A stretch of 64,000 nucleotides of DNA from Muscardinus avellanarius (GCA_963383645.1 OY726559.1:110258235-110322234); one strand, 5' to 3'. Shown: positions 44,870 through 56,573, counted from the stretch's first letter. Translations and numbers: made by a program. The notes: generated by a model not told the origin, from the sequence alone.

Positions 44870-45225
44870 GATAATTTCCTACTTATTAGCACACTAACTC
44901 CTAACAGATACCCACCCCTTCTATACTCTCGTTCTCAGCTGGTAGAGACAATTCCTTCTCCCCACTACCCTGCCCCACTCCACCAAAAAAAAAGAAAAAG
45001 GAAAAGAAAGGCTGCTCCCATTTCTGGGGGACACATTTTTAGAGGGTGATTTGATTAAATACTCCTGGGATCAGATCTGCACATGGTTGGAGACTCAGAC
45101 TCCCTCTCCATGATAAATTGCAAGGCCCCAGCAGGCCTCTTCTTTGGGGCCCTTATCCAGTCTGCACTGGTATAGCTGTGCCTTGCCTTCATCCAAGAGG
45201 ATTGTTTCTCTACATCTTTCTCTTC

Positions 45226-45226
<1 letters not shown>

Positions 45227-45284
<58 letters not shown>

Positions 45285-45312
45285 GTGGTACTAGGGATGG
45301 AACCCAAAAACC
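45227..45312 (+). repeat. (CT)n microsatellite with an ID fragment
   Basis: About 55 bases of CT followed by a reverse ID start (ggtactagggatggaaccc). Confidence 0.93.
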
Positions 45313-45389
45313 AGCTTCCTGTCTCCAACTCCTCCCCCCCCCCAAATATCATCTTTTATGAACCAAAAAGCTTCAAAGAAGGAACCTGC

Positions 45390-46140
45390 TATCCCATGTG
45401 AGCTGCCCCCATCCTAGTAAGCCCTATAAGAAAGGAGAGCTCTGAGGAGCTCTGGGCATTTGGGGGCCATTCTGGGCCATTTGGGGCCACTCTAGGTGAT
45501 TCTGGGCCATTTAGGCAACGCTGGGCAGCTCATGGACACTCTGGGCAATGTTTTGAGTGCTTGGCCTCTCTCCCCACGGCTGTTCTCGTGCGCTCTTGAG
45601 ATGGCCGAGGTTCACCCTGAATGTGCATCCTTACTTTACTTAAAACTTCTGCCTTTGTCTCTGAGCGGCCCGTGTTGACATTCCTTTCGTCTCGGAAGCC
45701 AAGAACCCACAGAAGTTATCGTACTATACATGGCAGACAGCTGTCTACTTGTACGTGGACAGCATCACCACTTCCCGCTCACAGGAGTCCCCAGCCTGGA
45801 TGTCACCACAGACCAGCACTCGCCTATCAAGCCCCTCTCTGCCTCAGTCAAAACCAGATCAATGGTAAATTATTGGGACACCTAGACCCACGGCTTTGTA
45901 ACGCCGCTATCCAAATTTCACCCTCCAATGACTGTATTAATGTAGGTCTGTCCCAAGAAGCTGTCTCCACTAGGCCTGTGAACAGTGACCTACAATAGTA
46001 GCGACCTACCCCACCAAGACCGCCTCCAAATTCTATTCTGATAAACGCCACGTCTGCCTCTTACTCTTCCCATGGCGAGTGTGGGAGGCTTCTAATCTAG
46101 CTGACAGTGATCAGCTTCCTTCCCATGGCTATCCAGGCCC
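45390..46140 (+). mobile_element. Candidate decayed LTR or retroviral segment
   Basis: Low-confidence call. 45430-45520 is built from short variants of ctgggccatttgg, as seen in some U3 regions. It is followed by a segment with acttaaaacttctgcctttg and gtctctgagcggcccg, which resembles a U5 with its downstream edge. The following 450 bases have only short open frames, with no recognised viral motif. Confidence 0.3.
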
Positions 46141-46189
46141 CAGATTCGGGGGTAAAGAAAAAAATGTATTCTTTGAAAATGCCACATCG

Positions 46190-46415
46190 AGCCAGGCTTG
46201 GTGGCGCACGCTTGTGATTCCAGCATTCGGGAGGCTGAGACCAGAGGATCGCGGTTCCTGGACAGCCTCAGCTACTTAGTGAGGCCCTCTGCAACTCAGT
46301 GAGACCCTGTTTCACAATAAAGAATGAAAACAGGGCTGGGGGTGTAGCTCCAAGGTAGAATGCCCCTGGGTCCCATCCCTAGTACCACAAAATAAATTAA
46401 TTAAATAAATAAATT
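46190..46415 (+). mobile_element. B1-dID SINE, forward
   Basis: gagccaggcttggtggcgcac to tcccatccctagtaccac, with an (AAAT)n tail. Confidence 0.92.
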
Positions 46416-46492
46416 AGAACAAAACAAAAAATATATGTGCACAAAGCCCTAAGTTTCCTAGAAAATCCATGAGCTCAAAAAAGGGCAGAGGT

Positions 46493-46697
46493 TGCCGGGC
46501 ATGATGGCGCACACTTGTAATCCCCGTGCTTGGGAGGCTAAGACAGGAGGATCGCACAGGTTCAAAGCCAGCCTCAGCTACTTAGTGAGGCTCTCAGCAA
46601 CTCAGTGAGACCCTGTTTCCAAATAAAGTATAAAATAGGTCTGGGAGTGTAGCCTGAAGGTAGAAAGCCCCTGAGTTCCACCCCGAGTACCACAGGA
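46493..46697 (+). mobile_element. B1-dID SINE, forward
   Basis: ttgccgggcatgatggcgc to ccaccccgagtaccac. Confidence 0.92.
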
Positions 46698-47119
46698 AAG
46701 ACTTTTTTTTACTTATTTTTTTACTTATTTTTCTATTGAGAAGGATAGCCTTCCCATCTCTGCATCTCCATCTGGCTCACGGTTCCTACTTCCTGTTTCT
46801 CTCTCCGGGCGGCTGGTCTCTTTTATCTTTCTGCTGAACGGAGCCAGCCATCGGCTTTCCGGAAGGGAGCTATGGAACTTTCCAGAAGGGCCAGACCTCT
46901 TCCCTTTGTTGTACATTCTAGAACTGCAGCCCAGCTGGGGTTCTGGACACAGTCACAGGCCTCGAGGGTGGTGAGAACTGGAGTGAGCTCTGGGACGTGG
47001 GATCTGTCCACAGATTTCCCCTAGGAGACCTCGGTGGGTGGACCCAGACCCAGGGAGGGAAACCCACTGGTAAGAGGATTAGATGTCTTTCTTTGACCCT
47101 TTACCCTCCACCAGCCCTA
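46698..47119. other. Unique intergenic sequence
   Basis: No gene or repeat recognised. Confidence 0.4.
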
Positions 47120-47331
47120 TTTTTGTTATTAGTTATTTATTTGGTGGTACTGGGGGTGGAATCCAGGGGCTTTTCTACCTCTGGGCTACACTCCCAGACG
47201 TATTTTATATTTGGAAACAGGGTCTCACTAAGTTGCTGAGAGCCTCACTAAGTAGCTGAGGCTGGCTTCGTGATTCTCCTGTCTCAGCCTCCCAAGCGCG
47301 GGGATTACAAGTGTGCGCCACCACGTCCGGC
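47120..47331 (-). mobile_element. B1-dID SINE, reverse
   Basis: ggtactgggggtggaatcc to gccaccacgtccggct. Confidence 0.92.
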
Positions 47332-48617
47332 TTCCTTAGCCCATTTTCTTTCATGCTGATTCTGAATATGAAGGAGAAAGCAGGGGTCCAGGGGGACTTT
47401 GGGGTGAGCCTGGAGGGCAGTTACTGGGGCTTTTGCAAGAAAAGCAGAGGCATATCTGAGGGTGAGGTGGAAGATGGTCAGAAGGGCTGAGGAGTTTGCT
47501 CTGATGGCCTCCAGCCGGCCAGTCCCATAGATGGCGATCACTGCCTTTCCCCTTAGCGCCCAGCCCCGCAACCCTCAAAAGGTGCAGGTCGGGCAGAGCC
47601 TCCAGGTGCAGGGAAGCAAGGCCCCAAGCCTGGTCCTGCTGCAGCAGGCCTGGCGAGGGGCTGGAACAGGAGGCAGGCTCCTGTTTTGCAGGTCGGAGCA
47701 GGGATGGAGTCCAGGCTGCCTGGGACCAGGGCCCCTCTATGGCCGGCCTCCCACCTCCGCGGCTCCACCTGTCTGCTGAGCACTGGGCGCCTGCTGGGAG
47801 AACAGGGCGGCGCTGCAGGTCTGACTTTGGGGTCCCGGGAGGGGGAAGGACGAAGTGGTGGGGCTCAGGAGATGGAGAGATGGCCATTCCTCTGACCCAG
47901 AGAGGGCTTATGCCAACAAACTCGAAAAGGAAATCAGCCCTCAAATGCCAAGAATCCCAAGTCCCAGCTCCGTCCCCCTCACCCCACGCAGCACTCTCCT
48001 GTGACGCCTACCTTCTTTCTCCCGGGACTCTGGGACTCTGCCTAAGCACCCATCTCCAGTACTGAGAGAATATATATATATTTTTTTCTTTTTTTTTTTT
48101 TTTCCTAACTCTATTCTGGGCAAGCAGAGTTTCTCTGTGGCGGGTGCTTAGGCCAGGAAGTGGCCATCTCTGTCTGGCTCATAGAGGGACCCCACTCGGC
48201 ATCCAAGAGGGAGGAGAGAGGCTCCCGAGAGCCGGTGTGGCCTGCAGATGTCCCTGGCGGTGCGGACTCAGCTGCAGGCCGGCCGCCTCTGGGGGCTGCC
48301 TCCACGGCCCCGGCCTGGACACTTCTAGGAGCAGCCCGGCTCTCTTTGCCATGAGATGTGGAGACAGAGCGTGGGGAAGCACTGCCCGAGGGCCTCATAG
48401 AATCCAGCTCTTCCCCAATTCCCAGGCCCTCCTAAACTCGGCTTCTGCATCTTCGGCTGCTGTTGTCCTGAGGACGACTGACCACACGAGGCCTGTCCCA
48501 CACGAGGCCTGTCCCAGCCAGCTCCTACCCCAAAAGCCTCTGGGATGAGCCACCCCTTCAGAGACACATGGCCAGATAATAAAGCTGTTTGTGTCTTAAC
48601 CCATGCTCTGGGCCCTG
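47332..48617. other. SINE-free intergenic interval with a possible 3' end
   Basis: 1.3 kb of non-repeat DNA. A canonical AATAAA at 48578-48583 is followed by a GT-rich patch (gctgtttgtgtc). Frames on both strands are short and lack recognised domains. It could hold the end of a non-coding RNA; no splice structure was seen. A 16-base direct repeat (cacacgaggcctgtcc) occurs near 48482-48513. Confidence 0.35.
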
Positions 48618-48840
48618 ATTTTTTCTTTTTTCTTTTTTTGCAGGTCTGGGGATGGAACCCAGGTGCATTCAACCTTCAGGCTGCACCCCCAGCCCTATTT
48701 TTTATTCTTTATTTTGAAACAGGGTCTCATTGAGTTGTGGAGGGCCTCACTAAGTAGCTGAGGCTGTCCACAAACCTGCAATCCTCCTGCCTCAGCCTCC
48801 CGCATGCTGGGATGACCAGCATGCGCCTCCTCGCCCGGCT
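48618..48840 (-). mobile_element. B1-dID SINE with target-site duplication
   Basis: Reverse full-length copy flanked by ggccctgatttt and ggcccctgatttt. Confidence 0.94.
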
Positions 48841-49063
48841 TGGCCCCTGATTTTGTGGGTGTGTGTTTATAGAAATTAAGGAAGATGAGGGGGAGGGCCT
48901 CTGCACACAACTGGCCTTTTGAGTGCCAGGACTCAAATGGGCCTTGTCTTTAGCCCCTCTCCCCCCGGGCTGGCTCACCTGGCTTTAGAGCCCTTGGGGA
49001 ACAGCCCCCTGAGCTCCTTTGAGGATGGGGCTGGGTCAGCAGACAGATAAGGATCCAAGCATG

Positions 49064-49240
49064 GCCGGGAATGGTGGCGCGCCTGCATCCCAGTACCTAG
49101 GAGGCCAAGATGGGAGGATTGCGGGTTCAGGACCAGGACATGACGACTTGGTGAGACCCTGCTTCAAAATAAAAAGGGCTGGGGGTGCAGCTCCAAGGTA
49201 GAACGCCCCGGGTTCAATCCCTGGTTCCACAAAAAGAAAT
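49064..49240 (+). mobile_element. B1-dID SINE, forward
   Basis: ggccgggaatggtggcgcg to ttcaatccctggttccac. Confidence 0.88.
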
Positions 49241-49441
49241 GTCAACATAAAGACGGACACAGCGTACACACAGCAGCCTTTAGGTAGAATGCCCCAATGA
49301 CACCGTCTACACATTGCAAACGGCAAAGCTCTGGTTAGAGGGAGGGAAGGGGTTTTCAGGGGAGGAAAAGCTACCAGAGTCCCTGCAGGTGGAATGTGTC
49401 TGTCTACACCCTCCCATGGGTGGGATCTCAGGGAGGAGGAT

Positions 49442-49757
49442 GAGAAAGGAGGAGGAGGGAGAGGAGGAGGAGGAAGAGGAGAAGGAAGAGGAGGAAGAGG
49501 AGAAGGAGAAGGAAGAGGAGAAGGAGGAGGGGGAGGAAGAAGAGGAGGAAGAGGAGGAGGGAGAGGAGGAGGAGAAAAAGGAGGAAGAGGAAGAGGACAG
49601 AGAAGAGGAGGAAGAGGGAGAGGAAGAGGGAGGGGGGAGGAGGGAGGGGAGGAGGAAGAAGGAGGGGAGGAGGAGGAGGGAGGGGAGGAGGAGGAGGGAG
49701 GGGAGGAGGAGGAGGAGGGAGGGGGAGGAAGAGAAGGGAAGGGAGGAGGAGGAGGAG
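49442..49757 (+). repeat. 316-bp homopurine (GGA/GAA)n tract
   Basis: Every base from 49442 to 49757 is A or G apart from one C at 49598. The tract is built from gga, gaa and ggga units without a fixed higher period. Its glutamate/glycine-rich open frames are by-products of composition. Confidence 0.98.
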
Positions 49758-50019
49758 CAGGAGGAAATCTGTAGCTGCTCTCTGCATAGCTCAGCCCCAG
49801 GGATGGGATGGGATCTCTCTCCACTGCATCAGTGATCTTTTACCACATCAAAGAGTGCCCACCGCCTTTCTATACAAACTGCAGAAGCCAAGAACAGGGC
49901 AGAGGGACGGCCTCCCTGCTTGCTGCACGGAGACAAAGACGGAGCTGAGCAGGAATGATCGCAAACATTTTATCACAGCCACAGTCCTATGTCTTTGCCT
50001 TCTTTTTCTTTTCTTTTTT

Positions 50020-50439
50020 ATCTCTCTCTTTTTTCTTTGGTGGTGATGCTAGGGATTGAACTCAGGGTTATTCTACCTCCGAGCTACACAGCAGCTAATT
50101 TTTTTAAAATTATTATTCTTTATTTTGAAACAGGGTCTAAGTTTTGGATCTAGTTTGGGTCTAAGTAGCTGAGGCTATCCTCAAACCGTGATCCTGAGAC
50201 CAGGCACTTTTAGTCTATTTATTTATTTATTCATTTATTTTGTGGTACTGGGGATGGAACCCGGGTCATTCTACCTCCAAACTACACCCCCAGCCCTATT
50301 TTTTATTCTTTATTTTGAAACAGGGTCTCACTGAGTTGCAGAGGGCCTCACTAAGTAGCTGAGGCTGTCTGCAAACCGCTATCGTCCTATCTTAGCCTCC
50401 TAAATGCTGGGATTATAAGTGTGCGCCACCATGCCCAGC

Positions 50440-50478
<39 letters not shown>

Positions 50479-50890
50479 TTGTGTGGTGCTGGGGATAAAA
50501 TTCAGGGACTTTTCTGCCTCTGGGCTGCACTCCCAGACCTATTTTCTATTTTATTTGGAAACAGGGTCTCACTAGGTTGCCGAGAGCCTCACTGAGTAGC
50601 TGAGGCTGGCTTCGAACCTGTGTGATCCTCCTGTCTCCGCCTCCCAAGCCTGGGGATTACAAGCGTGCGCCACCACGTCCTGCTTTTTGGTTTGTTTGTT
50701 TGTTTGTTTATACTAAGGATTGAGCCTAGGGGTGTCTTACCTCTGAGCTGCTGCACCCCAGCCCTATTTTTTATATTTTATTTTGAAACAGGGCCGCACT
50801 AAGTTTCTGCACGCTGGCCTCAAACCTGCAGTTCTCCTGCCTCGGCCCCCTCTGCACCGAGACAACAGGTGAGTACCCCCGTGCCTGGCT
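50020..50890 (-). mobile_element. Run of four reverse SINEs
   Basis: Copies at about 50020-50206 (diverged), 50212-50440, 50441-50683 and 50684-50890, separated by (TATT)n or (GTTT)n tails. The tail at 50439-50480 is a clean (TATT)n tract. Confidence 0.88.
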
Positions 50891-51354
50891 ACCCAGATGC
50901 ATTCTGGCTTAGTCCCCCTCTTCTTCCCAAAACTCCAGCGGCCCCGGCTCCCAACTCTTCTCTGACCTGGATCTCAGTGCAGACAAACAGGAAATGACCG
51001 TCGAGGGCGCTCCTGGCTCCACTGACTCCATCCACCGCAGCTCCGGCCCACATGCCCGCCGCGCCCTCCCACCCACTCCCACCCCTCACTCTCACTGAGC
51101 TCTCCCCACCCCGCGGCTCCTCCCTGACTCAGCTCAGGTCCCACTGACACAAACAGAAATTTCCGCACAACCCTCTCCAACCGGTTTGGCTGAGGTGTGC
51201 AGCCTGCCTTGGGGACAGAGGCGGGCCGAACGGACGCCGGACACAGGCGGACGAGCCTTGGTTGTGCGCTCGAGACAACCCCGTGTGTGCTCGCCCTGCA
51301 CACGGACACGTGGGGAGCGGGCGCGGCGGCCCGGTGCGGTTGTTCATGTCTGGG
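50891..51354. other. Unique intergenic sequence
   Basis: GC-rich, no SINE, no recognised coding domain. Confidence 0.4.
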
Positions 51355-51356
<2 letters not shown>

Positions 51357-51403
<47 letters not shown>

Positions 51404-51603
51404 GCTGGGGATTGAACTCAGGGCATTCTACCTCTGAGCTACATCCCCAGTCCTATGTTATTTTTATTTTGAAAAAGAGTCTCAGCCAGGCATGGTGGTG
51501 CATGCTTGTAATCCCAGTACTTGGGAGGCTGAGGCAGGAGGATGGCAGGTTCAAGGCCAGCCTCAGCTACTTAGTGAGGCTCTCTGCAACTTAGTGAGAC
51601 CCT

Positions 51604-51636
<33 letters not shown>

Positions 51637-51831
51637 TGGGTCTGGTGTAGCTCAGAGTAGAATGCTCCTGGGTTCAATCCTCAGTACCGCAAAAAAAAAA
51701 AAAAAAAAAAAGGAAAAGAAAAAAGAAAAAAATGAAAAAGAAAGAAAGCTGAGGCTGGCCTTGAACCTGCCATCTTCCTGCCTCAGCCTCCCAAGCACTG
51801 GGATCACAGGTGTGGGCCACCATGCCTAGCT
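51357..51831. mobile_element. Reverse SINE split by a forward SINE
   Basis: After a (GT)n tract (51357-51402), a reverse copy begins (ttgctggggattgaactc) and is interrupted at 51485-51748 by a forward full copy with long A-rich tails. The reverse B1 half resumes at 51749 (gctgaggctggccttgaac) to 51831. Confidence 0.88.
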
Positions 51832-51884
51832 CATGTCCTGGTCTTCTGAAGAGAGGTGTGTGTATTATGTGTCTCCATCAATGT

Positions 51885-52311
51885 TTTTTTCTTTTAATTG
51901 GAGATGGAACTCAGGGACATTCTATCTTTAAGCTACTCCCCACCTCCATCCCAGTCCTATTTATTTATTTACTTATTTATTTATTTTCCAGTACTGGGGA
52001 TGGAAATCAGGGGCATTCTACCTCCAAGCTACACCCCCAGCCCTATTTTTTATTCTTTATTTTGAAACAGGGTCTCACTGAGTTGCAGAGGGCCTCACTA
52101 AGTAGCTGAGGCTGTTCGCAAACCCAGATCTTCCTGCCTCAGCTTCCCAAATGCTGGCTGGGATTACAAGATGCGCCACCACGCCCGGGCCTTTCTTTTC
52201 ATTCTGAAACAGAGTCTTGTTAAAATGGCTGAGGCTGGCTTTGAACCTGCGATCCTCCTGTCTCAGCCTCTCAGGCCCTGGGATTCCAGGCAGGAGCCAC
52301 CACGCCTGGCT
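51885..52311 (-). mobile_element. Nested reverse SINEs
   Basis: Outer copy 51885-51955 plus 52193-52311; inner younger copy 51956-52192 beginning with a (TATT)n tail and ending ccaccacgcccgg. Confidence 0.87.
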
Positions 52312-52612
52312 TCCGTCACCTTTCCTGAGCCGGACACCGAGTGGTGCACGCTGAATGTTGTGTGAGTGCGCGTGGAGGCATACAGAAAATACATGCGCTG
52401 CAGATGTCACCGCGCTAGAATTCTTCCCATTCTCAGGGCTGGAATGTGGGTGGGAGGAAGGCAGGCCGGAGGCGGAGGGGAATGGGAAGTCCATGGATAA
52501 GAAAGGACTGAGCTGGGCACCAGGGCTAACCTCCAAAACCCTCCACAGGCAGTCTTTTCTTCCAGCCCCTGCCCTGGAGCCATGCTCCTTGGGCTCTAAA
52601 AAATCAGGAGAA

Positions 52613-52980
52613 GCCGGGCGTGGTGGTGCATGCTTGTAATCCAGCACTTGAGAGGCTGAGACAGGACAATCTCAGGTCCTCAGCCAGCCTCAGCTACTGA
52701 GTGAGGCCCTTTGCAACTCAGTGAGACCCTGTTGCAAAAATAAAGAATAAAAGATAGGGCCGGGGATGTCGCTTGGAGGTAGAATGCCCCTGGGTTCCAC
52801 CCCCAGTACTTAAAAAAAAAAGTTCTGGGGGTGTAGCCCAGAGATAGAAGGCCCCTGGGTTCAATCCTCAGAACCACAAAAATGGGGCCAGGATGTAGTT
52901 CAGTGGCAAAGCGCCTGCTTTGCAGGTGTGGTGCTCTGGGCTCGACCCCCGGTTTAAAAAAAAAAAAAAAAAAAAAAAAC
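52613..52980 (+). mobile_element. Forward SINE followed by two free ID elements
   Basis: A full copy at 52613-52818, an ID half at 52822-52880, then at 52885-52980 an ID monomer unusually close to tRNA-Ala: atgtagttcagtggcaaagc, a ctttgcagg anticodon-like region, and ctcgacccccggtt. It ends in poly(A), so it is read as a retroposed ID and not as a tRNA gene. Confidence 0.85.
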
Positions 52981-53020
52981 CCTTAAAAAAAAGAACAGCA
53001 AACATAAATTAATTAATTAG

Positions 53021-53317
53021 ACCAGGCATGGTGGCCCACGCTTGTAATCCCCGCGCTTGGGAGGTGGAGACAGGAAGATCACGCAGGTTCGGAGCCAGCC
53101 TCGCTGGCTAAGAGACCCTGTTTCCAAATAAAAAAATATATAAAATAGGTCTGGGAGTGTAGCCCGGAGGTAGAAGGGCTTCCAGGAACCCCAGTACCAC
53201 CAAAATAAAATAAAATAAAATAAAATGACTAAAAAATAGGGCTAGGGGTGTAGGTTGGAGGTACAACTCCCCTGGATTCCATCCTTGGTACTACAAAAAA
53301 AAAAAAAAAAAAAAAAG
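53021..53317 (+). mobile_element. Variant B SINE followed by an ID half
   Basis: Full variant B copy (53021-53225, tail (AAAAT)n), then gggctaggggtgtaggttgg to ccatccttggtactac with poly(A). Confidence 0.92.
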
Positions 53318-54149
53318 TCAGGAGAGCCCTCAGGGCCCTGTGAGACTTTGAGGACACAGGGACTTGGATGTGTGTTAGAACCATCGGCTGCTTCCTGGCA
53401 GGCCAAGGCAGCCATAGCCCTGCTCCAAGGGGACCAGCCGCTGGCTATGCCCTGGAAGGCCCAGGGATGCCCAGGACCTGGGCGCCACCCCTGGAAACCT
53501 CAATCACCCATGTTTCCTGCAGCCAGAGTTAGGGGTGAGTGGCTGATCCCGGTCAGACACTGAGACGCCCATCTCATAGCACTGAGGTTTTGTGGCAAAT
53601 GCAGAGGCTGTAGGAGCCTGGATGCCCAGATGGTGGTGGGCTGCTTCCCATCAGGCCTCAGTCTCTGCCGTGGTGTCCTGTACCTGGAGGGGCGAATCCG
53701 TGGGAAGGAGAGGAGCTCTCTGCAAGCATGTGATAGGATCCAAGGTGCGATAATTATAATTATAACACAGGGTGCTCCCCTCCCACTCCCCCTGGCCCTA
53801 CCCCGCCCCTGCCTCCTGGATCTCAAAGCAGCATCGGGGTGGGGCTCTTCCCCGGGCACCTGAGCCCTGAAGAGGGGAAGGGGTTTGCCAAGGCAGAGGT
53901 GGAGAGAAACTGGGGAGTGCTGGCATCCAGCCGGGCCCTTGCGTCCGTCGGACTCAACTACGGAGGGCATTGCTCACAGCTGGGACCTAGAGCCAGAAAT
54001 GGGGTCAAATGGGGTCGTAGAGCAGAGGCGGGTTGAAGTGGGCTGGAAGCTGGGGGCCGGCCTGCCTCTGCACCCAGGAGCCCTCCAGCTTCCCTGTGAG
54101 TATACATGACCGTGTATATTCAGAAAGGCGTCCCTTAAAAACGCTCTCG
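53318..54149. other. Unique intergenic sequence
   Basis: No SINE, no recognised coding domain. Confidence 0.4.
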
Positions 54150-54368
54150 GAGCCGGGCGTGGTGGCGCACGCCTGTCACCCCCATGCTTGGGAGGCTGAG
54201 ACAGGAGGATCGCGGAGGTTCGAAGCCAGCCTCAGCTACTGAGTGAGGCTCTCAGCAACTTAGCGAGACCCTGTTTCCGAATAAAAAATAAAATAGGGCT
54301 GAAGATGTAGCTTGGAGGTAGAAAGCCGGTACTGCAAAAACACACAAACAAAAACAAAAAACAAAACA
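54150..54368 (+). mobile_element. B1-dID SINE, forward
   Basis: gagccgggcgtggtggcgcac through gatgtagcttggaggtag; the end of the right half is shortened. Confidence 0.9.
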
Positions 54369-54725
54369 AATACACTCTTTCCCATCAGGCACTGGGAACT
54401 GCCCAAGCGTGGATGACCCAGACAAGGTTATAGAACCAGCCTGGCTTTCAAGGTGGCCACAGACTGCAGCGCCCACCCTGCCCCTCCACTGGACACAGTT
54501 CCTGAACTGCTGGCACACAGCCGGCCTCGGCCGGTGTTTCCCTAACCAAAGCTTACAATTTAGTCGGGGAGATAAGACGGGCACAAATTATGAGCGCACA
54601 GGCTATAATAAAGGGACCAGCAGGGATGAGGAGGGATAGGGGAGCGAGAGATTAATTTAGGGCGTGAGGAGCCGAGGGGCATCCCGGGGATGTGGCACTT
54701 GAGGTCAGTTTTGGGAGATGAGTAA
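54369..54725. other. Unique intergenic sequence
   Basis: No gene or repeat recognised. Confidence 0.4.
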
Positions 54726-55030
54726 GACTTGGGGGTGCAGCTCAGTGGTAAGCGCTTGCATGTGCAAGGCTCCATCCTCCCCCTCAGAACATAAGAGTGA
54801 AGCCGGGCGTGGTGGTGCACGCTTGCAATCCCAGCCTTCGGGAGGCTGAGACAGGAGGATCGAGGTTCGAGGACAGCCTCAGCTACTTAGTGGGGCCCTC
54901 TGCAACTCAGTGAGACCCTGTTTCCAAATAAAGAATAAAAAGTAGGGCTGGGGGTTTAGCTCAGAGGTCAAATGCCCCTGGGTTCCATCCCCAGACCCAC
55001 AAAAAATAAAGGAATAAAATGAAAATAAAA
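54726..55030 (+). mobile_element. ID monomer and a forward B1-dID SINE
   Basis: A tRNA-like ID (gggggtgcagctcagtggta) at 54726-54798 is followed by a full-length SINE at 54801-55030. Confidence 0.88.
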
Positions 55031-55119
55031 GTGATTTGCTGAATAGAGTTGGTGGGGCAGGGATGAAAAGTATTTTACTTGAAATAATACCTCCCCCTTA
55101 CTGCTGTGTGTGCACACGT

Positions 55120-55125
55120 ACGTGT

Positions 55126-55175
<50 letters not shown>

Positions 55176-55498
55176 GGGGGTGGAACCCAGGGGCATTCTA
55201 CCTCTGATCGCCACCTCTAGCCCTATTTTTTATTCTTTATTTTGAAACAGGGTCTCACTAAGTTGCAGAGGGTTGCGCTAAGTAAGCAAACCTGCGATCC
55301 TCTTGTCTCAGCCTCCCAAGTACTGGGATTACAAGCGTGCACCACCACACCTGACTATTGTTATTTTATTTTGAAACAGGTCTCACTGACTTGCTGAGGG
55401 TCTCACTAAGTTGCTGAGACTAACTTTAAACCTGGAATCCTCCTGTCTCTGCTTCCCTAGTACTAGGATTACAGGTGTGCACCACCACGCCTGGATTT
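55120..55498 (-). mobile_element. (GT)n and two reverse SINEs
   Basis: A GT tract at 55120-55171, a full reverse copy to 55352, then a B1 half and linker at 55355-55498. Confidence 0.88.
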
Positions 55499-55660
55499 TA
55501 TTTATTTTTTGAAATGGTCTCACACTTTGGTGTGATGGTGCATGCTTATAATCACAGTACTTGGAAGGCCGAGGTAGGAGAATCCAAAGTTTGGCCTTGA
55601 ACCTGTGATCCTCTGAGATTATAAACATGTACCACTGCACCTGGCTGGTGGTCACTTTTA
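55499..55660. mobile_element. Degenerate SINE pieces
   Basis: Short linker and forward and reverse B1-like fragments (tggtgcatgcttataatcac; acctgtgatcctctgag). Confidence 0.55.
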
Positions 55661-55696
55661 TACATTCAAAAAACGTAAAGACATAAATATATCTGT

Positions 55697-55897
55697 ATGC
55701 CGGGCGTGGTGGCACACGCTTGTAATCCCAGCGTTAGAGAGGCTGAGACAGGAGGATCATGGTTCGTGGCCAGCCTCAGCTACTTAGTGAGGCCCTGTTT
55801 CCATATAAAGAATAAAAAATAGGGCTGGAGGTGTAGCTCAGAGGTAGAACGTCCCTGGGTTCCATCCCCAGCACCACACACACACACACAAAAAAAA
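55697..55897 (+). mobile_element. B1-dID SINE, forward
   Basis: atgccgggcgtggtggcac to ccatccccagcaccac with a short (CA)n tail. Confidence 0.93.
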
Positions 55898-56019
55898 TAT
55901 AAAGACGTGGTCAGGCAAGTGTCCTCATATTTACAGAATGCAGGGACAGTGGAATCAAGTTTGTCCCTGTGGAGTCCAGGCCTGTGACTTCCCCACACCC
56001 TTGGGGTAAGATGGGAAAC

Positions 56020-56210
56020 TGGCTGGGGTGGGGTGCACACCTTGGAATCTCAGCGACTCAGAAGGCTGAGGCAGGAGGATCATGAGTTCAAATGCAGCCT
56101 GCTGAGTGAGATCCTGTCTAAATAAATAAATAAATAAATAAATAATACAGGGCTGGGTGTGGTTCAGTGGTAGAGCGCCCCTGGCTTCCATCCCCAGGAC
56201 CAGAAACAAC
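56020..56210 (+). mobile_element. B1-dID SINE, forward, old
   Basis: gctggggtggggtgcacac to ccatccccaggacc, with an (AAAT)n linker. Confidence 0.82.
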
Positions 56211-56394
56211 AACAATGAAAAATAGCTATGGAGACGGCAGAGTTTCCTTCCACTCAAGTCCTGCGGATGTGCTGTGGGTCCTGGGGATGGTGCCCTGGTG
56301 GCCAGGTGCGGGCGGGCGCTGAGGGAGCCGAGCGGGAGCCAGGAATCTGCAGGGCGGCCCCGCTGCCTGCCGTGCAGGGAAGCCAGAGACCTGC

Positions 56395-56573
56395 ACTTCT
56401 ACTGGGGATTTAACACAGGAGTGCTCTACCCAGAACCACACCCCCAGTCCCTTTTATTTTTCATTTTGAGACACGGTGTCTCTGAGGTGGGCCGCTGGCC
56501 TGGGATGGTGATCCTCCTGCCTCTGCCTCCTGAGCCCCTGGGGTCACTGGGTGTGCCCACTGGGCCTGGCTCT
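56395..56573 (-). mobile_element. B1-dID SINE, reverse, old
   Basis: tactggggatttaacacagg to cactgggcctggctc. Confidence 0.8.

Noticed and set aside
49314..49835. Glu-rich and Pro/Ser/Leu-rich open frames at the purine tract
   Set aside because: Both strands stay open because the tract is simple GGA/TCC repeat; there is no unique coding sequence on either side.
52885..52955. Functional tRNA-Ala gene
   Set aside because: It is tRNA-like but ends in poly(A), differs from tRNA-Ala at several stem positions, and sits in a SINE cluster; better explained as a retroposed ID element.
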